Origin: Candidatus Binatia bacterium
GTDB lineage: Bacteria > Desulfobacterota_B > Binatia > UBA9968 > JAJDTQ01
Length of the DNA: 43,724 bases
Direction: 5' to 3'
Assembly: GCA_022827045.1 (NCBI GenBank)
Contig: JAJDTQ010000141.1
Location: 1 to 43,724, forward strand
Positions 38,587-43,724 of the stretch are shown here, in pieces. The position numbers and the translations under genes were made by a program. Below the pieces are notes generated by a model that saw only the letters and a program-made list of their open reading frames with translations, had not been told where the DNA came from and ran no database searches. Position 1 is the stretch's first letter. Every line of letters starts with the position of its first letter.

Positions 38587-38619
38587 CGCGCCTTGCCGAC
38601 AGCGAGAAATCCTGCGAAT
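38587..38619. mobile_element. Decayed core fragment of the palindromic element
   Basis: CGCGCCTTGCCGACAGCGAG followed by AAATCCTGCGAA matches the right half of the conserved core of copies A-C with a few changes. The arms are not recognisable. It lies in the folE-ptsP divergent region, just upstream of ptsP. Confidence 0.65.
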
Positions 38620-38645
38620 ATCTGTTGACGAAACCCGCTCCAAGG

Positions 38646-41075
38646 ATGCTGGAACCACCCATGATGCACGTACCCGACACACCCGACACGGCCGCCGAGG
38701 ACGACGCCTCACATCTCGTCACCCTGGAGGAGATCAGCCGCTTCGTCGATGAAGCCGAGGACCTTCAAGGGTGCCTCAACAGCATCGCCGGCATCGTCGC
38801 GAAGCGCATGCAGACCGAGGTCTGCTCGGTCTACCTGCTCGATGCCGAGAGCGGGAGGCTGACGCTCAGCGCCACGAGGGGCCTGGACCAGGCGGCCGTG
38901 GGGCGGGTGTCCATGACCGTCAACGAGGGACTGGCCGGACTGGTGGTGGAGACACGCGACCCCGTGATGGTCGTGGACGCCCCGTCTCATCCCCGCTTCC
39001 TGTACTTTCCCGAGACCGGCGAAGAACGGTACCACTCCTTCTTCGGCGTTCCCGTCAATGCACAGAGGACGCCCATCGGCGTGCTGGTGGTGCAAACCTC
39101 CCGGCCGCGCGAGTTCAACCAGGAGGAGGTCCGGCTCCTCAAGGCCATCTCCGCCCAGGTTTCCACCATCATCGTGCACGCCCGGTTGGTGGACTCGCTC
39201 AAGGACAAGGAGCGCGAGCGCAAGCAGTCCCGGCAGCGCATGGTCAGCGCCCTCAAACGGCTGAGGTCTTACGAGGGACGGGGCAAGGAACGCACGAGCG
39301 AGAGGCCGAGAAAGTTCCGCAGCCGTCTGACCGGGCTGGCCGCCTGCCCGGGCTTCGCCTACGGCAAGGCCCACATCATGCACCGCCGGATGGACCTGGC
39401 CGCCATTCAGAAGACCCATACCGGCCATCCCCAGGGCGAGCTGGAGCGGTTCCGTTCCGCGTTGCAGCAGGCCGTGGCCCAGGTGGAAGAGATCAAGACC
39501 CGCATGATCGCCCTCATCTCCGACGAGGCGGGCGCGATCTTCGACGTACACCGGATGCTTCTCAACGACCCGGTGCTGAAGGGCCAGATCGAACACCGTA
39601 TCCTCGACGAGGCCCTCACCGCATACTATGCCGTCAGCAGCGTCTTCCGTCGGCACATACGGGCAGTCAGCGAGGTCGACGACCGTTACCTCAAGGAGCG
39701 TACGGCGGACATCCGTGACGTTGCCGAAAGATTGTTGGACAATCTTGCCGGCTACGAGGACAGGAGGCTGGTGGTGCCGGAAGGTGACGCCGTCCTGGTG
39801 GCGGAGGATCTTTCTCCGGCCGACCTTGCCGTCGTCGAACGCGATCGCTTCCAGGGTATCGTGCTCGCCACCGGCGGCGTCACCTCCCACGCGTCGCTGC
39901 TGGCCAAGTCCTTCGAGATTCCCACCGTGGTGGCGGCGGAGGGGTTGCTTGAGAGCGTCCGAAAAGAAGACTCCCTGATCGTCGACGGCAACTCCGGGGT
40001 CGTGTTCGTCAACCCCAACAAGGAGATCATCGGCGAGTACGACCGGATGGAGCGTCACTATCTCGCCGTCAACCGGGAGCTCGACGAGATGCGGGACCTG
40101 CCGGCCGAGACCACGGACGGACACCGGGTCAGGCTGCTGGCCAACATGGGCCTGCTGACCGACATCCGGTTCGCGCAAACGCATGGAGCGGAAGGCATCG
40201 GCCTCTACCGGACCGAGATCCCGTTTCTCGCCTATCACGACTTCCCCACCGAAGCGCAGCAGTTCGCCCTTTACCAGAAGGTGGTGGAAGGCATGAACGG
40301 CAAGCCGGTGACCATCCGCACCCTCGACATCGGCGCGGACAAGTACCCCCCCTATGTGAGCATCGCCCGCGCCGAGCCCAACCCGTTTCTCGGATGGCGT
40401 TCCATCCGCGTCTCGCTGGAGGCATCGGAGACGTTCGAGATGCAGCTCCGGGCCATCCTGCGCGCCGGGGCGCTGGGGCCGGTGCGCATGTTGATCCCCA
40501 TGGTGTCGAGCCTGGAGGAGATCCTCCGGGTCAAGGCCATGCTGCGGGACGTCAAGGTCGATCTCGCGTGGAACGGCATACCGTTCGACGACGACATGGA
40601 ACTGGGGATCATGGTCGAGGTGCCGTCAGCGGTGCAGATGGCCCATCGGCTGGTGGAGGAGGTGGACTTCGTCAGCATCGGCACCAACGACCTGATCCAG
40701 TACCTGTTGGCTGTCGACCGGGGGAATCGCAAGGTGGCTCCTCTCTACGAGCCCTTCCATCCGGCCGTCCTCGCCGCCCTCAAGCAGGTCATTCAGGCGG
40801 CCAAGGACAAGGGCAAGGGCGTGGCCATGTGCGGGGAGATGGCCGGTGACCCGCTGTCGACCCTGCTGTTGATGGGCCTGGGCCTCGAAGAATTCAGCAT
40901 GGAATCCCTGTCCATTCCGGTGGTCCGGAAACTGGTGCGCTCCGTGACCTACGAGCGGGCCGTCGCCATCGGACAGCAGGCTCTGCGGCTGGACCGGGTG
41001 GATGAGATCAAGCGCTATCTCTTCAGCGAAATGCGCGCCCTCGGCCTGGTGGAGTTGATGGAGCTCTACCGCTAG
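38646..41075 (+). CDS. ptsP: PtsP, nitrogen-PTS enzyme I (PEP-protein phosphotransferase with GAF domain)
   Basis: EI-Ntr autophosphorylates from PEP and passes phosphate to NPr. The 809-residue protein has an N-terminal GAF domain (about 25-185: [45 protein letters not shown]), a helical linker, the EI N-domain and the swivelling histidine domain with His415 in [16 protein letters not shown]. The PEP-binding barrel follows ([57 protein letters not shown]). ATG 38646 or 38661 may be the start; much upstream open frame overlaps folE and is not real. Its TAG stop comes from the end of element copy E. ptsN and an NPr gene are not in the window. Confidence 0.94.
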   Translation: MLEPPMMHVPDTPDTAAEDDASHLVTLEEISRFVDEAEDLQGCLNSIAGIVAKRMQTEVCSVYLLDAESGRLTLSATRGLDQAAVGRVSMTVNEGLAGLVVETRDPVMVVDAPSHPRFLYFPETGEERYHSFFGVPVNAQRTPIGVLVVQTSRPREFNQEEVRLLKAISAQVSTIIVHARLVDSLKDKERERKQSRQRMVSALKRLRSYEGRGKERTSERPRKFRSRLTGLAACPGFAYGKAHIMHRRMDLAAIQKTHTGHPQGELERFRSALQQAVAQVEEIKTRMIALISDEAGAIFDVHRMLLNDPVLKGQIEHRILDEALTAYYAVSSVFRRHIRAVSEVDDRYLKERTADIRDVAERLLDNLAGYEDRRLVVPEGDAVLVAEDLSPADLAVVERDRFQGIVLATGGVTSHASLLAKSFEIPTVVAAEGLLESVRKEDSLIVDGNSGVVFVNPNKEIIGEYDRMERHYLAVNRELDEMRDLPAETTDGHRVRLLANMGLLTDIRFAQTHGAEGIGLYRTEIPFLAYHDFPTEAQQFALYQKVVEGMNGKPVTIRTLDIGADKYPPYVSIARAEPNPFLGWRSIRVSLEASETFEMQLRAILRAGALGPVRMLIPMVSSLEEILRVKAMLRDVKVDLAWNGIPFDDDMELGIMVEVPSAVQMAHRLVEEVDFVSIGTNDLIQYLLAVDRGNRKVAPLYEPFHPAVLAALKQVIQAAKDKGKGVAMCGEMAGDPLSTLLLMGLGLEEFSMESLSIPVVRKLVRSVTYERAVAIGQQALRLDRVDEIKRYLFSEMRALGLVELMELYR

Positions 41076-41210
41076 TGTCCTGTCCCACGTAATTCTTTAC
41101 CGAGATGCGCCGGATTTCTTGTTGTCGGCAAGGCGCGATGACGAGTAGGGGCGACCGTAGGTCGCCCCAGGGCGGGCACCACGCGAGGAAGAGCAACGCA
41201 GCCGACGGCG
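41073..41210. mobile_element. Truncated palindromic element, copy E, with a nested palindrome
   Basis: The left arm is identical to that of copy A over 31 bp, and the core is inverted relative to A. A foreign GTAGGGGCGACC / GGTCGCCCC palindrome (41145-41168) replaces four core bases. The sequence departs from the core at about 41210 and the right arm is missing. The left edge forms the ptsP stop codon. Confidence 0.85.
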
Positions 41211-41342
41211 GGATGACGATCGCTTCGGCCCGTTGACACCCCGCACCGGTCCGCTTCTTCCCATGCATCCCGTAAGTGCGGGTGATTTCTCCGACCCCGA
41301 ACCCGCGGTTGAGTGGCATGGGCGTTGCCTTCATGTCCGCTC

Positions 41343-42092
41343 ATGGAGGAACGTCCACCCGCACCCAAACCGGCCGCATTTCCGTCCGTCCAGCCTGGCG
41401 ACTCCACCGCGGATGTCGTCACCGGCTATCTGCCGCTCGTGGAGCGCATGGCGCGCCACCTCCACCGCCGGCTGCCGCCCGGACACGATCTCGACGCGCT
41501 GGTGAACTCCGGCGTGGTGGGCCTGCTCGAGGCCCTGGAGCGGTACGATCCCGAGCGTGGCGTCTCGTTCCATGTCTACGCCAGGCACCGCATCTACGGG
41601 GAGATGATCCAATGCCTGCGTTCCCTCGACTGGGTGAGCCGTTCGATCCGGGCCTGGGGACGCCGGGTTGCGGCCGTACGCAGGCGGCTCGCCGAACACC
41701 TCTGCCGGGAGGCCACTTCCGAGGAAATGGCGCAGGAGCTGCAGGTGCCGTTGGAGACCTGGCACAGGATCAGCTACAGGGTGCGGGAACAGGGGTGGGT
41801 CAGCCTGGACGACCCGTCCTGCGGCGGCGCCGACATCCTTCTCGACGGCGCCGATTCGGGTCAAGGACCCTACCAGGACCCACTCGCGTGCGTCGAGCGC
41901 CAGGACCTGGTGGACAAGCTCAAACGCGCGGTGGCGCGGCTACCGGAACGGGAACGCCTGGTGGTGACTCTGCGCCATTACCGGGAGCTCAAGTTCAGGG
42001 AGATAGGAGAAGGTCTGGGCCTGACGGAGGGAAGGATTTGCCAGATCTACGTGCAGGCGCGCAAACGCCTGCGGAAGGCGCTGGACGATTGA
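41343..42092 (+). CDS. FliA/WhiG-type alternative sigma factor (sigma-28 family)
   Basis: The 249-residue product has sigma region 2 (YLPLVERMARHLHRRLPPGHDLDALVNSGVVGLLEALERYD, then GVSFHVYARHRIYGEMIQCLRSLDWVSRSIR), which closely fits the FliA/WhiG pattern R-x-R-I-x-G-x-M-x-x-x-L-R-x-x-D-W. Region 3 (ATSEEMAQELQVPLETW) and region 4 (LPERERLVVTLRHYRELKFREIGEGLGLTEGRICQIYVQARKRLRKAL) follow. No flagellar gene is near, so the regulon is unknown. ATG 41343 is favoured over an in-frame ATG at 41313; neither has a clear ribosome site. The gap to ptsP holds element copy E and about 130 bp with nothing recognised. Confidence 0.88.
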   Translation: MEERPPAPKPAAFPSVQPGDSTADVVTGYLPLVERMARHLHRRLPPGHDLDALVNSGVVGLLEALERYDPERGVSFHVYARHRIYGEMIQCLRSLDWVSRSIRAWGRRVAAVRRRLAEHLCREATSEEMAQELQVPLETWHRISYRVREQGWVSLDDPSCGGADILLDGADSGQGPYQDPLACVERQDLVDKLKRAVARLPERERLVVTLRHYRELKFREIGEGLGLTEGRICQIYVQARKRLRKALDD

Positions 42093-42131
42093 ACGGCGGG
42101 AGCGGCGCGGGCAGTACCGCGTTCGTCGCGG

Positions 42132-43502
42132 TCAGCCCCCGGCCTGGATGGCGGCGATCTCGTCGAGGATTACCTGCCGTCTCGGGGAATCCGGCGGGTA
42201 TTGCTGGGCGGCGCGCTCCAGGGAATCGACGGCCTTTCCGGTCTCGTCGCGCAGCAGGTACGACTGTGCCAGGTAGTAGTGGGCTTTCCCGGGCTGATTC
42301 AGCTTGCGGTAGGCGTAGCCCAACCTCCGGGCGGCCTCGGGCCAGAACGGCGCAAGCTGGCGAAGCCTCAGATACGTCCGCGTCGCCTGCCGGAAGCGCG
42401 ATTCCTTTTCGAGAAGCTGTCCCTTGTACAGGTGCGTGACCGGATCGTCCGGTTCCCGCGCCAGCATTCGTCCGAAGGCGGCGTGGGCCTTGGCGAACTC
42501 CCCGGTGTGGACGTAGACCCGTCCGAGATCCCGATCCAGGTACGGGACCGCAGGGTTCGACCGGGCAGCCCGTTCCAGCATCTCCCGGGCTCGAATCCAC
42601 CGGCCGGTAGCGGCATAGGCGATGCCCAGCGCATGCGCCGATTCGGCTGATTCCGGACGGCGTTCATGGGTCTTCTTCAGGCGCTCGACCACCTCTTCCG
42701 GCCTTTTTCGCAGCTCGATCAACAGCTTGACCCGCTCGATATCGTCGGCGCCCCGGTAGCGCGGACGCGTGAGCCCGAGGGCGCGGATCGACGCGTTCAG
42801 GTTGGCGATGCGTTTCTGGCTCAGCGGGTGGGTCAGCAGATACGATGGCCGCCCCACGGGATTGAGAATCCGCTCGCGGTACATCCGCTTCATGAAGGTC
42901 ACCGCCGCATCGGGGTCGTAGCCAGCCCGTGCCATGTAGCCGACGCCGAGATTGTCGGCCTGCTCCTCCATCTGCCGGCTGAACTCCAGTTGCTGGGTCA
43001 TGGCGACGGCAGGGCCGGCCAGGGCGGCGGGTCCCAGGACCGGCGCCAGGAACACGCCGAGCATCCCCATGATCATGGTCGTGTCGGTGTTGTCGAGCAG
43101 GGTGGCGAAGTGCCGCGCGTTCACATGCACGATCTCGTGGGCGACCACCGACGCCAGCTCATCCGACGTCTCCACCCGCCGGATCAGTCCCGAGTGTATG
43201 AAGATGCTCCCGCCGGGCACGGCAAACGCATTCATCGAGGAGTCCTCGATGACGAAGAACCGGTAAGGATATCGGGTATTGCCTACGGCTTCGAGGATGC
43301 GGCGGCCGATGCGGTCGACGTACAGCGCCACCTCGGGGTCGTCGATGAACTTGTACCGGCGGCGGGCTTCCTGCCGCAACTGGCGGCTGATGCGGATCTC
43401 CTCGTCCTGGGAAAGGGCATGGGCGAGAGGTACGCGGAGAAAGGCCGTGACACAACACGCGAGCAGCAGCACCACGGCACAGCAGTGGAGGGCTCTCCGC
43501 AT
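42132..43502 (-). CDS. M48 metalloprotease with TPR-like C-terminus (BepA/YfgC-like)
   Basis: The 456-residue protein has a signal sequence (MRRALHCCAVVLLLACCVTAFL, probable cleavage after AHA), then RYKFIDDPEVALYVDRIGRRILEAV and the zinc site H122-E-I-V-H126 in ASVVAHEIVHVNARHFA. ARQMEEQADNLGVGYMARAGYD-type sequence (actual SRQMEEQADNLGVGYMARAG) supplies the third ligand, Glu. From about residue 260 onward there are TPR-like helical repeats (AHALGIAYAATGRWIRAREML, AHAAFGRMLAREPDDPVTHLYKG, AHYYLAQSYLLRDETGKAVDSL). This is the BepA architecture, a periplasmic protease that checks outer-membrane protein assembly. ATG 43502 is used; frames reaching 43649 translate element copy D and are spurious. 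Confidence 0.9.
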   Translation of the reverse strand: MRRALHCCAVVLLLACCVTAFLRVPLAHALSQDEEIRISRQLRQEARRRYKFIDDPEVALYVDRIGRRILEAVGNTRYPYRFFVIEDSSMNAFAVPGGSIFIHSGLIRRVETSDELASVVAHEIVHVNARHFATLLDNTDTTMIMGMLGVFLAPVLGPAALAGPAVAMTQQLEFSRQMEEQADNLGVGYMARAGYDPDAAVTFMKRMYRERILNPVGRPSYLLTHPLSQKRIANLNASIRALGLTRPRYRGADDIERVKLLIELRKRPEEVVERLKKTHERRPESAESAHALGIAYAATGRWIRAREMLERAARSNPAVPYLDRDLGRVYVHTGEFAKAHAAFGRMLAREPDDPVTHLYKGQLLEKESRFRQATRTYLRLRQLAPFWPEAARRLGYAYRKLNQPGKAHYYLAQSYLLRDETGKAVDSLERAAQQYPPDSPRRQVILDEIAAIQAGG

Positions 43503-43546
43503 GCCCCGAATTCTATCCCACGTCCCCGGACCGGTCAATGCACACC

Positions 43547-43709
43547 TAGTGTCGCGTCCCGCAAATAAGTGGCATAAGTTGCGCAGGATTTTTTGTCGTC
43601 GACAAGGCGCGATGACGAGCAGTGGCGGGCACCACGCGAGGAAGAGCAACGCAGCCGACGGCGAAAAAGACCAGCAAATTATGCCACTTATTTGCGGGAC
43701 GCGACACTA
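43547..43709. mobile_element. Palindromic 163-bp element, copy D
   Basis: TA within CTAG lies at both edges, and the 31-bp arms are perfectly complementary. The inner 18 bases of the left arm are CGCAAATAAGTGGCATAA. The core is inverted relative to A-C. It lies 44 bp upstream of the M48 gene's start, near the window edge, so what lies on its right is unknown. Confidence 0.9.
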
Positions 43710-43724
43710 GGGGAAGGCGCGATC

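Noticed and set aside
38028..38645. 206-codon N-terminal extension of PtsP
   Set aside because: It runs antisense through folE and the promoter region and lacks any similarity to PtsP; the GAF domain begins after 38646.
41276..42439. 387-codon plus-strand frame overlapping the sigma factor gene
   Set aside because: The sigma factor frame has clear regions 2-4; the other frame has Gly/Arg/Pro-rich shadow composition.

Overview
The window is GC-rich, densely coded chromosomal DNA from what looks like a Gram-negative bacterium: it has periplasmic chaperone and protease types (PpiD-like, M48/TPR), MreBCD-PBP2-RodA, stand-alone ClpB and PtsP. A complete coenzyme F420 pathway with separate cofG, cofH, cofD, cofC and cofE, an F420-dependent LLM oxidoreductase, several PF04909 amidohydrolases and a thiolase-like/DUF35 pair are a combination I associate with deep-branching lineages such as Tectomicrobia, Binatota or unplaced 'Deltaproteobacteria'. 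That placement is an inference with low confidence. I see no phage, plasmid, CRISPR or transposase gene.

Layout. 1-6714 (minus): cofG-cofH-cofD-cofC-cofE-npdG-amidohydrolase, an apparent F420 synthesis and use operon. 6715-7110: divergent intergenic region with a 40-codon ORF that has a good ribosome site. 7111-12898: CBS-domain membrane protein, hisC with a promoter so close that the mRNA may be leaderless, a small coiled-coil membrane protein, and clpB. 13053-16374 (plus): bioF-bioA-bioD. 16394-18388: larC (minus), tRNA-Ala(CGC), DUF488 gene. 18531-20107: thiolase-like/DUF35 pair. 20213-28220: SYLF lipoprotein-like gene, GT39-type glycosyltransferase, ornithine cyclodeaminase family gene, alpha/beta hydrolase with an apparent Cys nucleophile, amidohydrolase with a very good promoter and operator-like palindrome, LLM oxidoreductase, glyoxalase I, histidine phosphatase. 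28237-35938: ppiD and the divergent mreB-mreC-mreD-mrdA-rodA operon. 36054-38495 (minus): folE-pepA-trxA. 38646-43502: ptsP, a FliA/WhiG-type sigma factor, and an M48 metalloprotease with TPR-like repeats.

The most unusual structure is a family of short palindromic elements spread through the window. Four full copies (10126, 23723, 27440, 43547) are each exactly 163 bp including the flanking TA pairs. They share a conserved core of about 100 bp and 31-bp terminal arms. The inner 18 bp of the arms differ strongly between copies, yet the two arms of each copy stay complementary, which is covariation. The ends are TA-GTGTC, often within CTAG, which resembles the target of IS630-type transposons. 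The first base of the element completes a TAG codon, so several flanking genes (clpB, ptsP, the histidine phosphatase, the cyclodeaminase gene) end inside an element terminus. All four copies that lie just 3' of a gene (10126, 23723, 27440, 41073) have the same orientation relative to it. A truncated copy, a 26-bp mini copy and three smaller fragments are also present. I suggest these are non-autonomous IS630-like elements that serve, or are selected as, structured 3'-end RNA hairpins.
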